Source: Saprospiraceae bacterium (lineage in GTDB: Bacteria > Bacteroidota > Bacteroidia > Chitinophagales > Saprospiraceae). Taken from it: DNA of 64,000 nt. The translations under genes and the position numbers were made by a program. Location of the stretch: contig JADJYH010000020.1 of assembly GCA_016719855.1 (NCBI GenBank), forward strand, positions 1 to 64,000, read 5' to 3'. Under the pieces are notes generated by a model. That model did no database searches and had not been told where the DNA came from. It worked only from the letters and a program-made list of their open reading frames with translations. Below, piece after piece: positions 16,900 to 25,386 of this stretch (within the stretch, counting starts at the first letter, position 1; each line of letters starts with the position of its first letter).

Positions 16900-17727
16900 A
16901 TGGCGTTATCCGCCAGTATTTTTTCCAATTTTCAAAGGATAAAAGTACGAACTTATTTTCTATTGAGAAGACCCAACACTTTATTTGTCGGGCAAGCAAT
17001 CATTGACTTGCCGCAGGTGGCCTCCACTAACGCCCACGCAGCGGCGCTTTTATCCAAAAGCAAACCCGCCGCAGGCACTGTTGTTTCGACTTTTTGCCAA
17101 ACCGATGGCAGGGGGCAAATTGGCAGCAAATGGGAGTCGGAACCCCACAAAAACATCAGTCTTAGCCTCGTCCTCTACCCCGAATTCTTGGCAACAAAAA
17201 ACCAGTTTCAACTCAACATCTTCGCCTCGTTGGCAGTGCTCGATTTTGTAAAAAAACACCTGCCCGACGCTCCCGCTTCTATCAAATGGCCCAACGACAT
17301 TTACGTTGGCGACTACAAGATAGCAGGCATCCTTCTCCAGAACGCTCTCTTCAACACTCAAATACGCTCAACAGTTGTGGGCATCGGCATAAACATCAAC
17401 CAAACCGTGTTTGTCAGCAACCCGCCCAACCCCACTTCCCTACGCCTCGAAGCTGGCCACGACTTCGACTTGCCAGAACTGGTGCCCTCCCTCTGCGAAT
17501 TTTTAGAAAGCCGCTACCTTCAATTAAAAGCTGGGAAAATAGTTCCTTTGCAGCAGGAGTACATCCGACACCTTCTTCGCTTCGGACAGCCTGCCAAATA
17601 TCGGCGAGCCAATGGCGAACCCTTTGAAGGAACCATCATCGGCATTGACGAAATCGGCAGGCTAAAGATGGACATCGGGGGCGAGGTGGAAGTTTTTGAC
17701 CTAAAAGAAATTCGGTTTCAGGTGTAA
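16900..17727 (+). CDS. birA: Biotin--[acetyl-CoA-carboxylase] ligase
   Basis: This enzyme activates biotin with ATP and attaches it to the carrier lysine of acetyl-CoA carboxylase. Key pieces are VASTNAHA (substrate entry), the biotinyl-AMP loop QTDGRGQIGSKWESEP, LSLVLYPEF, IKWPNDIYVGDYKIAGILLQ with the catalytic lysine region, and GIGININQTVF. The C-terminal SH3-like domain ends GGEVEVFDLKEIRFQV. There is no N-terminal DNA-binding domain, so it is a ligase only, as usual in Bacteroidota. The first 21 residues from the ATG at 16900 are not conserved-looking; a TTG at 16963 just before RRPNTLFVG is an alternative start. Confidence 0.9.
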   Translation: MALSASIFSNFQRIKVRTYFLLRRPNTLFVGQAIIDLPQVASTNAHAAALLSKSKPAAGTVVSTFCQTDGRGQIGSKWESEPHKNISLSLVLYPEFLATKNQFQLNIFASLAVLDFVKKHLPDAPASIKWPNDIYVGDYKIAGILLQNALFNTQIRSTVVGIGININQTVFVSNPPNPTSLRLEAGHDFDLPELVPSLCEFLESRYLQLKAGKIVPLQQEYIRHLLRFGQPAKYRRANGEPFEGTIIGIDEIGRLKMDIGGEVEVFDLKEIRFQV

Positions 17728-17744
17728 AGTTTCATCTGCCCCTA

Positions 17745-17781
17745 GCTCAAACTCTCATATCCTCAAACCTCATATCCTCAA
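17745..17781. repeat. Short iterated word (CATATCCTCAAA)
   Basis: CTCATATCCTCAAACCTCATATCCTCAA immediately precedes the cinA ATG. The word resembles the AAATCCTC family at 13256-13342 but has no inverted partner here. Confidence 0.6.
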
Positions 17782-19026
17782 ATGAATGTTCACATCATCA
17801 CCATCGGCGACGAACTGCTCATCGGGCAAATCATTGACACCAACTCGGCCAAAATGGCGCAGATGCTGCTCGAAATTGGTGCAAAAGTCACTGGCCGCAC
17901 GGCGGTGGGGGACGTCCACGACGACATCGTCAACGCCCTGCGCATGGCCACCTCCCAAGCTGACATCGTGCTAGTGACGGGCGGCCTCGGCCCTACCAAA
18001 GACGATGTGACCAAGAAGGCCTTGGCCGATTTTTACGGCACTGGCTTCGTCTTCCACCAGCCTACGCTCGACCGTCTAAACCAAATTTACGAACGATTGG
18101 GCAAGCCTGTCACTGAGGCAGTTCGCACCCAGTGTTTCATGCCGCAAAACGCTACCGTTCTGACCAACAAAATGGGCAGCGCCCCCGGCATGTGGTTCGA
18201 AGAGAACGGCAAAGTGGTCGCCTCCATGCCTGGCGTGCCGTTCGAGATGGAGTACCTGATGCAGCACGAGGTGCTGCCACAGTTGCATGCCCGTTTCAAT
18301 TCGATGCCAACCGCCCATCGCACCCTTTTCACTGCTGGTGAGGGTGAATCCACATTGGCTGAATGCCTCAAAGATTTCGAAGAAAACCTACCACCACAGG
18401 CAAAACTGGCCTACCTGCCCGCCATCGCACGGGTGCGCCTGCGCCTCACCGTGAGCGATGCCGACCCCGTTTTTGTGGAAAGAACACTCAACGAAAAGTT
18501 CCGGGAAATGGAGGGGCTGCTACCGCCCGACGTCATCGCCGGGCAGGGCGACGACTCGCTCGAAAGCGTCATCGGCCGCATTTTGAAAGAACAAAACCGC
18601 ACACTTTCCACCGCTGAGAGCTGCACGGGCGGCTATTTGGCGCACCTCATCACTACCGTGCCGGGGTCGTCGGCCTACTTCCTCGGCAGCGTGGTTTCGT
18701 ATGCCAACTCGGTGAAAATGAATCAATTAGGTGTGCAGGAAGCGACATTGCGGGAGCACGGTGCCGTCAGCGAGCAGACCGTTCAAGAGATGGTGGCTGG
18801 AGCTATCCGCTTACTTGGCACCGACGTGGCCGTGGCCACCAGCGGCATCGCCGGGCCAGATGGCGGCACACCTGAGAAGCCCGTCGGCACAGTATGGATT
18901 GCCGTGGGGGATGGCCAGCGAACCGTCACCCGCAAACTGCAACTGAGCAAGAACCGCCTCGTCAACATCCAGTACTCGGCGTATTATGCGCTGAACTTGT
19001 TGCGGTTGTTTTTATTGGGAAAATGA
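17782..19026 (+). CDS. cinA: CinA family protein (damage/competence-inducible A; NMN deamidase)
   Basis: This two-domain protein of 414 residues contributes to pyridine-nucleotide recycling. The N-terminal MoaB/CinA domain has IITIGDELLIGQIIDTNSA and LVTGGLGPTKDDVTKKALAD. The C-terminal amidohydrolase domain (about residues 260-410) has STAESCTGGYLAHLITTVPG, FLGSVVSYANSVK, GAVSEQTVQEM and VATSGIAGPDGGTPEKPVG, characteristic of nicotinamide-nucleotide amidohydrolases. The ATG at 17782 gives the canonical start MNVHIITIGDELL. It follows birA on the same strand after a 54-base spacer containing iterated words. Confidence 0.93.
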   Translation: MNVHIITIGDELLIGQIIDTNSAKMAQMLLEIGAKVTGRTAVGDVHDDIVNALRMATSQADIVLVTGGLGPTKDDVTKKALADFYGTGFVFHQPTLDRLNQIYERLGKPVTEAVRTQCFMPQNATVLTNKMGSAPGMWFEENGKVVASMPGVPFEMEYLMQHEVLPQLHARFNSMPTAHRTLFTAGEGESTLAECLKDFEENLPPQAKLAYLPAIARVRLRLTVSDADPVFVERTLNEKFREMEGLLPPDVIAGQGDDSLESVIGRILKEQNRTLSTAESCTGGYLAHLITTVPGSSAYFLGSVVSYANSVKMNQLGVQEATLREHGAVSEQTVQEMVAGAIRLLGTDVAVATSGIAGPDGGTPEKPVGTVWIAVGDGQRTVTRKLQLSKNRLVNIQYSAYYALNLLRLFLLGK

Positions 19027-19093
19027 TTCACATGCTCCAGAAATCCTTTCCGAGGGCCACTCTCCCCATTCCTAGAAAGTATTTCCGGTATAC

Positions 19094-21325
19094 TCAAATA
19101 TTCCACCAATACGTCAACTTCACTACCAGTGCCCGATTGCGCACTTCTGAAAAATCCGAGAAATAATTATTGGTATAAACGATGAACAGGTCGGAGGCTG
19201 GGCTGTACCGCCATTGCAGCCGCAGGTTCAGGTTCACGTTGTCCGTCTGGCTGTTGTACTGCACGAAATTGGTGAAAAACAGGCGGTTCGTCACCGTAAC
19301 ATCAATGCGAGGGCCGACCAGCCAGATGTCATAGCCATTGTTTTTTAGCGCCTCCGGCAAACGGTTGTCTGCTTTGAACTCAAGGCGATTGAATTGGCCG
19401 GCCAGGCTCAGTGCCACGTAGGGCTGGAAGCGGTAGCCCACATCGCCGCCAAGACGAAGCCTGGTGCCGTCGGCAAAATAGCCGCCGTAACGGGTGCTCA
19501 CGCTCCAGGTGAACAGGCGCTGTGGTTTCGAAAGAATATCCATGCCGAAGCTGTTCCAGTCGTGGGCGGTGCCAGCAGCGAGGAAGTCCTTTGGGTTGCT
19601 GGGGTTCACGGGGTCGAAGGGGGCACTGAGCTTTAAGTAGTTATGCGCCGTCCAGAAGGTCAGTTCGGTTCGGTTGAGCAGGGTGAACTTGTAGAACAGC
19701 ACCGGTTCGTTTTCCGTCTGCCGCATTTTTTCATCGAAATAATACTCCACCTTCACGTTCGGCCCATGGCTGAGCAACCAACTGGACTTTGGGAAAAAGA
19801 GCCGCCCTCCTGTGCTCAACAGGTGGTTGAAACCTGCCGTCGGCACAAATTTGTCAATGCCCGTGCGGGGAACGTAGCCCGTTTCCGCCCGGAAGTTTTG
19901 CCCCGCGTTTTCAAACTGCACGTTGAAGTTCCACTGCTTGGCCGTGTAGGCCAGGTTGCCCGCCAGTATTTGGTCGTCGCCACTGAGGCCAGGGCTGAAC
20001 GATTTGAGGTAGAGCGCCTTGCCGGTCCAGAGGTTGTTTTGCGAAGCCAAATTGTACTCCAAACCAAGGTTGCGGTTGTACTCCCGAATGGCCACCGTGT
20101 CAGTCACCGAGCCGTAGTCGAAGGTTTGTTTGTTGACAAAAATGGCCGACACGTTCGACCGGGCGGATACCCTGCGCTGCACCGAAAACACACCGAAATT
20201 CTGCGCCGGAGTACCCTCTCCGTCCTCGTCTGTCTGCATGTCCATCACGCCGAGTCGCCAGTTTTTATTGGGCTTGCCACTGAGCCGGGCACCGTACTTG
20301 ATGGGCGCTTTCAGCCCAATTCGGCGGGAGAAAAACGGGCGGATGGTCGAGTAGCCGAAGTTGCCGAAGATGTCGGCGTTCTCCAAAAAAAACTGCCGCC
20401 GCTCCGGGAAGAACAGCTCGAAGCGGTCGAGGTTGGTCTGCTGCACGTCCACCTCCACTTGCGAGAAATCGGGGTTCACCGTCAGGTCGAGGCTGAGGGA
20501 GGAAGTGAGCGAAACCTTGGCATCCACACCGACTTCCTTGCGGTAGCTGGCATCCTTGTTTTTCTCAAAATCCTTGCTCACGCCGCCAAGGGCGTAGGGA
20601 ATGATGGAAATATTGGCACCGGTGGGCGGTGGCGCTTCGTCCCAGACCAGTACGCCCGTGTAGGCCAGCGAAACGCTGGGGAACTGCCGGGGTACGGGTG
20701 CCCAAGCTGATTTCTCCGTTGACTTGAGGTCGTTTCGACTAAAGTTGATGCCCCAACGTTCAATGCCTTGCTTGTAGCGAAGCGACTTGAACGGAACGGC
20801 CATCTCGAAAACCCATTGATTATCAGCGGCTTGAACGGCTGACTGCCATTTGTTCTCCCAACTCAGGTCAACTTTTCCGCCTTCGTACATCAGGCCATCC
20901 CAGGGTGCGCCCATGGCGTTTGCCCCAAAGGAAAAGCCATTGGTTTGGTCGTCGAAGGGGTCGAGTGCGATGATGAAGTTGTCGTTTTTCCCAAAATTGA
21001 AGTCCCGCCGGAGCGACTCTACCATCCAGTCTCCCTTGGCGAGGTCGAAGTTGATGGCGAGCAGGTACAGGTTCTGGTCGTCGTAGAGCATCCGCACCTC
21101 GGTGCGCACCTCCGCCCGCCCAGTGTCCATCGGCAGCATTTGGTAGAAGTCGGTGGCCAGTTCGGCTTGCTGCCAAGCTGGGTCGTCGGCGTTGCCGTCC
21201 ACGTTGATGGCCGCAGTGGCCCGGTGGATATGATACTCGAAGGCGGCATTTTTCTTTTGTGAAAATGCGGTGTTGCTGGCGCAAAGCAGCAGCAGTGGCA
21301 GGACGAGTTTGATGAAATGCTTCAA
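19094..21325 (-). CDS. DUF5916 / CBM9-like outer-membrane protein
   Basis: This 743-residue exported protein has a signal peptide (MKHFIKLVLPLLLLCASNTAFSQ). A CBM9-like beta domain at the N-terminus (AAINVDGNADDPAWQQAE, TEVRMLYDDQNLYLLAINFD, WVFEMAVPFKSLRYK) is followed by the DUF5916 barrel region: LDLTVNPDFSQVEVDVQQTNL, FFPERRQFFLENADIFG, SRRIGLKAPIKYGARLSGK. It ends in barrel strands with a final WWNI. Its N-terminal region resembles carbohydrate-binding modules, but members of this family have no proven ligand. It is divergent from the ECF sigma operon, so the two may share a control region of only 76 bases. Confidence 0.85.
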   Translation of the reverse strand: MKHFIKLVLPLLLLCASNTAFSQKKNAAFEYHIHRATAAINVDGNADDPAWQQAELATDFYQMLPMDTGRAEVRTEVRMLYDDQNLYLLAINFDLAKGDWMVESLRRDFNFGKNDNFIIALDPFDDQTNGFSFGANAMGAPWDGLMYEGGKVDLSWENKWQSAVQAADNQWVFEMAVPFKSLRYKQGIERWGINFSRNDLKSTEKSAWAPVPRQFPSVSLAYTGVLVWDEAPPPTGANISIIPYALGGVSKDFEKNKDASYRKEVGVDAKVSLTSSLSLDLTVNPDFSQVEVDVQQTNLDRFELFFPERRQFFLENADIFGNFGYSTIRPFFSRRIGLKAPIKYGARLSGKPNKNWRLGVMDMQTDEDGEGTPAQNFGVFSVQRRVSARSNVSAIFVNKQTFDYGSVTDTVAIREYNRNLGLEYNLASQNNLWTGKALYLKSFSPGLSGDDQILAGNLAYTAKQWNFNVQFENAGQNFRAETGYVPRTGIDKFVPTAGFNHLLSTGGRLFFPKSSWLLSHGPNVKVEYYFDEKMRQTENEPVLFYKFTLLNRTELTFWTAHNYLKLSAPFDPVNPSNPKDFLAAGTAHDWNSFGMDILSKPQRLFTWSVSTRYGGYFADGTRLRLGGDVGYRFQPYVALSLAGQFNRLEFKADNRLPEALKNNGYDIWLVGPRIDVTVTNRLFFTNFVQYNSQTDNVNLNLRLQWRYSPASDLFIVYTNNYFSDFSEVRNRALVVKLTYWWNI

Positions 21326-21401
21326 CTTGGTAGTCGTTTTGTGGCGAAGATAGTTTTCCCCAACAAAAAAAGTCCAAGCGTTTTTTAAACTTTACCCTGC
21401 C

Positions 21402-22001
21402 ATGAAAGTCTATGCACCGAACTTCACGCAAAGGTTGATGATGCAAAACAGCGAAATCGTGGACGAACGGATAATGTCTCTCCTGCGTGAAGGAGGCAGC
21501 CACGCCGAACGAGGCTTTCGGCTGCTGATGCAACATTACCAGGAACGGCTTTACTGGCAAATTCGGCGCATGGTGTACGACCACGAGGACGCCAACGACG
21601 TGCTCCAGAACTGTTTTATCAAAGTGTTTCGGAGCAGCCACACCTTCGAGGGCAAGTCGAAGCTCTACACTTGGCTTTACCGGATAGCGACCAACGAGGC
21701 CATCACTTTTTTGAACAAAAAAAAGCAAACCCTCGCCACGCCGCTCGATGCCGGGGAAAGCCCGCTGGCCAACCGCCTGCGGGCCGACGAGCATTTTGAC
21801 GGCGACGAGGCACAGCTCAAGCTCATGGCCGCCATCGAAACGCTGCCCGACAAGCAAAAACTTGTGTTCAACCTCCGCTACTTCGACGAGATGAGCTACG
21901 CCGACATGTCGGAAATGCTCGGCACTTCGGAGGGGGCGCTGAAGGCATCGTTTCACCATGCGGTGAAGAAAATCGAGGGCTTTGTAGCGAAATACGATTA
22001 G
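21402..22001 (+). CDS. ECF-type RNA polymerase sigma factor
   Basis: This 199-residue sigma-70-family factor of the extracytoplasmic-function class has region 2 as ERGFRLLMQHYQERLYWQI through VYDHEDANDVLQNCFIKVFR and LYTWLYRIATNEAITFLNKK. Region 4 is ETLPDKQKLVFNLRYFDEMS followed by the helix-turn-helix YADMSEMLGTSEGALKASF. The ATG at 21402 is used; in-frame ATGs at 21438 and 21441 are alternatives. It is followed by a single-span membrane protein and a Spy/CpxP-like periplasmic protein, giving a sigma / putative anti-sigma / effector order typical of envelope-stress control. Confidence 0.9.
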   Translation: MKVYAPNFTQRLMMQNSEIVDERIMSLLREGGSHAERGFRLLMQHYQERLYWQIRRMVYDHEDANDVLQNCFIKVFRSSHTFEGKSKLYTWLYRIATNEAITFLNKKKQTLATPLDAGESPLANRLRADEHFDGDEAQLKLMAAIETLPDKQKLVFNLRYFDEMSYADMSEMLGTSEGALKASFHHAVKKIEGFVAKYD

Positions 22002-22031
22002 TTAGGTTGCCTACGGCAATGACAATTTTTG

Positions 22032-22592
22032 ATGATGAAAAATAGCGATGAACTGAGGGACGAGTTGAACGACTCCCCTTTCCTCAAAAAAATGAAGGAA
22101 CAGCCGGGCGAGGGCTTCAAAGTGCCAAAGCACTACTTCCAACACCTGCCCGACGAGGTGATGAGGCAGGTAAAACAGCCTGTACCCGGCATTGTGCCGA
22201 GTGGCCCAGTTTGGCTGGAGCGCATCGAGCAGTTCGTGCTGGGGCTGTGGCAACCGAGGTATGCGCTGGCGCTGGCTTCGGTGGCGGTATTGGTGGTGGC
22301 GGTTGTTTTTTTGAAGGAAAAAAATGAGGGAAACAACCTCTCTGCCTTGGCCGAGGTGCAGCTAGAGGATATTACCGACGAGGAACTTTTTGCCTACGTT
22401 TCCAATAACATCAGTGACTTCGACCGTGGTCTGGTAGTCGAAGCCAGTGCGCCAGAGGTACCGGAATCAGTGCAGCCAAAGAAGCCAACCTTCAAGGCAG
22501 AAGTAGCCAAGCCAGATGTGGAGGAAATGGAGGAATACCTTGACGAAGTGATTGACGAAGTGGATGTGGACGACTTGGAGGAAATGCTGTAA
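22032..22592 (+). CDS. Single-pass membrane protein, putative anti-sigma factor
   Basis: This protein of about 186 residues has a cytoplasmic N-terminus (DELRDELNDSPFLKKMKEQP and the FKVPKHYFQHLPDEVM motif common to Bacteroidota proteins downstream of ECF sigma genes), one transmembrane helix (LALASVAVLVVAVVFL, about 80-97) and a very acidic C-terminal tail (EEMEEYLDEVIDEVDVDDLE). It has no zinc-binding anti-sigma motif. Position directly behind the sigma gene (30-base gap) is the only ground for an anti-sigma role, so this is inference. The start is one of two adjacent ATGs at 22032 and 22035. Confidence 0.65.
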   Translation: MMKNSDELRDELNDSPFLKKMKEQPGEGFKVPKHYFQHLPDEVMRQVKQPVPGIVPSGPVWLERIEQFVLGLWQPRYALALASVAVLVVAVVFLKEKNEGNNLSALAEVQLEDITDEELFAYVSNNISDFDRGLVVEASAPEVPESVQPKKPTFKAEVAKPDVEEMEEYLDEVIDEVDVDDLEEML

Positions 22593-22596
22593 CCAT

Positions 22597-22674
22597 TGTA
22601 GCCGCCAAACTTGTTTGGCAGGCTGAAATCGTATCGGATAAAACCCGGCCTGCCAAACAAGTTTGGCGGCCACA
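22597..22674. repeat. Nested palindromic element, copy 2
   Basis: It has the same 23-base inverted arms as copy 1 (each containing GCCAAACTTGTTTGGC) and the same outer flanks, but with a 24-base central spacer unrelated to that of copy 1. It sits 5 bases after the stop codon of the putative anti-sigma gene and 18 bases before the Spy-like ATG, so it lies inside a presumed operon. Read as protein the arms would give LPNKFGG-like peptides, but there is no gene here. Confidence 0.85.
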
Positions 22675-22691
22675 ACATTAAATTTAAAGCA

Positions 22692-23165
22692 ATGAAAAAA
22701 TTGAGTTTTGCAATCGTGTTCATGCTGGCGTTCGTGGCATCGAGCATGGCCCAAAAGGAGCGCGGCGAGAAGGCACAAGAGAAAATGGAGGCGTTCAAGA
22801 TTGCCTTTTTCACCGAAAAGCTCCAACTGACGCCAGACGAGGCGAAGGTTTTCTGGCCCATTTACAACCAGTTTGAAAAGGAGCGGGAAGCCCTCAAGGA
22901 CAAGTTTGACCTTGATGGCCAGAAGCTCGAACTCATGTCGGACAAGGACGTGGAGGCCGCCATCATGCAGCATATCGAGATGGAGGAGCAGATGGTGAAG
23001 CTCCGCCGGGACAACGTGCGCCGCTTCATGGAGGTGCTGCCGGTGCGCAAAGTGGCCATGCTCCAGCGCATTGACAACGACTTCAAACGGGCATTGCTCG
23101 AAGAGATCAAAAAGCGGCGGGAAGCCAAGCAAGGTGGAGCGCCGGGGCCTCGGAGGGGCAAATAA
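22692..23165 (+). CDS. Spy/CpxP-like periplasmic protein
   Basis: This small exported helical protein (157 residues) has a signal peptide (MKKLSFAIVFMLAFVASSMAQ). The mature part is highly charged and helical, with the LTXXQ-like segment KLQLTPDEAKVFWPIYNQFE, then EREALKDKFDLDGQKLELM and DNVRRFMEVLPVRKVAMLQR, and a basic Gly/Pro tail (KQGGAPGPRRGK). Proteins of this type are periplasmic chaperones or stress sensors. Third in the sigma-factor operon, it is a plausible target or feedback element of that system. An intrinsic terminator follows. Confidence 0.75.
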   Translation: MKKLSFAIVFMLAFVASSMAQKERGEKAQEKMEAFKIAFFTEKLQLTPDEAKVFWPIYNQFEKEREALKDKFDLDGQKLELMSDKDVEAAIMQHIEMEEQMVKLRRDNVRRFMEVLPVRKVAMLQRIDNDFKRALLEEIKKRREAKQGGAPGPRRGK

Positions 23166-23186
23166 TATTCAATACCTGAGTTTTAT

Positions 23187-23222
23187 AAAAGACCTGCGAC
23201 ATCATGTTGCGGGTCTTTTTTG
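23187..23222 (+). terminator. Intrinsic terminator of the ECF operon
   Basis: AAAGACCTGC pairs with GCGGGTCTTT (one G-U pair) around a short loop, followed by a T-run. It lies 22 bases after the Spy-like stop codon. Confidence 0.85.
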
Positions 23223-23286
23223 TTCACGCTATTCGGGCGGATAACATAAAAGTTGGGGCAAAATGCTGGCAGGTGGGCGTAGTAAG

Positions 23287-23294
23287 TACATTTG
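23287..23294 (+). promoter_or_regulatory. -7 box TACATTTG for the SDR gene
   Basis: This exact TAnnTTTG box lies 42 bases before the ATG of the following dehydrogenase gene and after the terminator of the previous operon. No perfect -33 element is seen. Confidence 0.5.
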
Positions 23295-23336
23295 CGGCCA
23301 ATTCATTATTTTTAAAAATCATTCACCTTTCACTCA

Positions 23337-24338
23337 ATGAAGATATTAGTCACAGGTGCCGATGGGTTTGTCGGCAGCAACCTTGTCAGAGAACTCTTGA
23401 AACGGGGCCACGACGTAGTCGCTTTTATTCATCACGGCCAGCACCCCCACACGATTGAAGACTTGCCAATAACTTTTATTCATGGAGATGTCCTTCACCC
23501 TGATACCATCCACCAAGCCATGCAAGGCTGCGATGGCTTGGTACACTCGGCAGCCCATCTTGGTGTATGGCCCTACTTCTCCGAGATACAGCGCAAGGTG
23601 AACATAGACGGTACCCGCAATGTGATGGAGGCGGCGCTGGAACATGGGTTGAAAAGAATCGTGTTCATCGGCACCGCCAACAGCTATGGTTTCGGCAACC
23701 GCCAGAACCCCGGCGACGAGACCCGACCCTACAACTCCGGCCATTACGGCCTCGGCTACATGGATACCAAGCGGGAGGCACAAGACCTCGTGCTATCAAT
23801 GGTGAAAGAAAGGGGGCTGCCCGCCGTGGTGGTGAACCCCACTTTCATGTTCGGCCCGTATGCCGATGTGAGTGGCGCCAGACAGATGATTGATCGGATA
23901 TATCATGGTAAAATGGCAGGCTACACCCCTGGTGGCCGCAACTATGTGGCCGTGAAAGACGTCTGCGTCGGCATCGCCAATGCGCTCGAACGGGCCACGC
24001 CCGGCTCCTGCTACCTGCTTGGCAACCAGAACATGAGCTACAAAGAAATCTTTGAGGCCATCGCCGAGGTGCTGGGCGTGGCACCGCCGAAAGCGGCCAT
24101 CCCAGGCTTCGTAGTGCGGCTATTCGGGTTGGCGGTCACTGCCATTGCCCGCCTCAAGGGCAAGGCACCACAAATCAGCTACCGCATGTGCCGCATCTCG
24201 CTCGACGAGAATTTTTACACACCAGCCAAGGCCATCCGGGAACTTGACCTGCCGCAGACGCCCATCAAAATTGCCATCAAGGAAACATTCGATTGGCTGA
24301 AGGAGAATGGAAAATTGAAAATTGAAAATGGGGGTTGA
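23337..24338 (+). CDS. NAD(P)-dependent epimerase/reductase (extended SDR)
   Basis: This cytoplasmic dehydrogenase of 333 residues has the Rossmann motif ILVTGADGFVGSNLVREL at residues 2-19 and the catalytic Tyr-x3-Lys in YMDTKREAQ. Other family marks are GLVHSAAHLGVWPY, VFIGTANSYGFGN, VVVNPTFMFGPYADVSGARQM and YVAVKDVCVGIANALE, which places it near dihydroflavonol-4-reductase-like and NAD-dependent epimerase proteins. No neighbouring pathway gene indicates the substrate. The coding end runs into a GGAAAATTGAAAATTGAAAA word repeat, which supplies its last residues (ENGKLKIENGG). Confidence 0.85.
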   Translation: MKILVTGADGFVGSNLVRELLKRGHDVVAFIHHGQHPHTIEDLPITFIHGDVLHPDTIHQAMQGCDGLVHSAAHLGVWPYFSEIQRKVNIDGTRNVMEAALEHGLKRIVFIGTANSYGFGNRQNPGDETRPYNSGHYGLGYMDTKREAQDLVLSMVKERGLPAVVVNPTFMFGPYADVSGARQMIDRIYHGKMAGYTPGGRNYVAVKDVCVGIANALERATPGSCYLLGNQNMSYKEIFEAIAEVLGVAPPKAAIPGFVVRLFGLAVTAIARLKGKAPQISYRMCRISLDENFYTPAKAIRELDLPQTPIKIAIKETFDWLKENGKLKIENGG

Positions 24339-24370
24339 TCGTTTAATTTTCAATTCTCCATTTTCAATTA
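24303..24370. repeat. Iterated-word inverted repeat (AAAATTGAAAATTG)
   Basis: GAATGGAAAATTGAAAATTG followed after a short GGGGGTTGATCG core by TTTTCAATTCTCCATTTTCAATT forms a hairpin of about 24 pairs. It spans the convergent junction between the SDR gene and rlmB and may act as a bidirectional terminator. The last codons of the SDR gene are encoded by the left arm. Confidence 0.8.
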
Positions 24371-25114
24371 TTTCATCCGCTGGCGCAATGCCTCGTACAG
24401 CATGATGCCCGCAGCCACGGAGACATTGAGAGAGTCCGTCTTGCCCCGTTGCGGGATGATGAAGCGGTCGTCCACCCGGTCGAGGAGGGAGGGGTGGATG
24501 CCCTCGTCCTCAGAGCCGATGATGAGCGCCGTGGGCGAGGTGAGGTCGGTGTCGAAGATGTATTTTTCGGTCTTGAGGTCGCTGGCCAGCACTTGGATGC
24601 CAGAGTTTTGGAGGTACTCCACGGCGGTCACGAGGCTGTTTTCCCGGCAAACGGGCAGTCGGGTCAGCGCCCCGGCAGAGGTTTTGATGGCGTCGGAATT
24701 GATGAGTGCGCTGCCGGTCTTGGGTATCACGATGGCATGGGCACCGCAGACCTCGGCAGAGCGGGCGATGGCACCGAGGTTGCGCACGTCCGTCACCCGG
24801 TCGAGGAGCAGGATGAGCGGGGTCTCGCCCGCCTCGAAGATGCCTGGCACCACGTTGTCGAGGCGGGCATAGTCGAGCAGCGCCAAGTAGCCCACAATTC
24901 CCTGGTGGTTGCCCTTCACCATCTTGTTCATGCGCTCCTTGGGCACGTACTGGAGCGGCACGTCGTACTCCCGGCAGAGCTTGCGCACTTCTTTTTCAAA
25001 CTCCCCCCGCACCCCTTGTTGCAGGAAGATTTTGTCCAATTGGGCACCAGATTTCAAGGCATCCACGATGGGGTGCCGACCAAAAATCAAAGTATTTTTT
25101 TCTTGAAAAGCCAT
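24368..25114 (-). CDS. rlmB: 23S rRNA (guanosine-2'-O)-methyltransferase RlmB
   Basis: This SPOUT/SpoU-class methyltransferase is predicted to methylate G2251 of 23S rRNA. The 248-residue protein begins with the substrate-binding domain (LIFGRHPIVDALKSGAQLDK) and continues with the SpoU trefoil-knot domain: ILLLDRVTDVRNLGAIARSA (motif 1), ALIIGSEDEGIHPSLLD (motif 2) and RGKTDSLNVSVAAGIMLYEA (motif 3). All conserved residues of the family are visible. It is convergent with the SDR gene. Confidence 0.92.
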   Translation of the reverse strand: MAFQEKNTLIFGRHPIVDALKSGAQLDKIFLQQGVRGEFEKEVRKLCREYDVPLQYVPKERMNKMVKGNHQGIVGYLALLDYARLDNVVPGIFEAGETPLILLLDRVTDVRNLGAIARSAEVCGAHAIVIPKTGSALINSDAIKTSAGALTRLPVCRENSLVTAVEYLQNSGIQVLASDLKTEKYIFDTDLTSPTALIIGSEDEGIHPSLLDRVDDRFIIPQRGKTDSLNVSVAAGIMLYEALRQRMK

Positions 25115-25386
25115 GTGTTGATTGTGAAATTGGGGTGCAAGGTAGGGAAAAGTTGGGAGGGGGCGTCCCCTTCACGAAGTTCTACTTGGTAAAATCATAT
25201 CCCCTTTGCTCCACATTTCTCCCAATTGATGCTTTCGTGTTTTTTGTCTAAAAACGGCGGATTACTTGCTGAAAACAGAAGTTCATCGGAGGTGCTTAAA
25301 GCTGGCAATCAAAAAAACTGACTACCTGATTTTAAAAACCCAGACCTTTACTTCGTTCAGTTTTAAACCAATCCATTCTACATCGA

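Noticed and set aside
22611..22691. Longer start for the Spy-like protein (MFGRLKSYRIKPG...)
   Set aside because: It is encoded by the palindromic element; the signal peptide starts at 22692.
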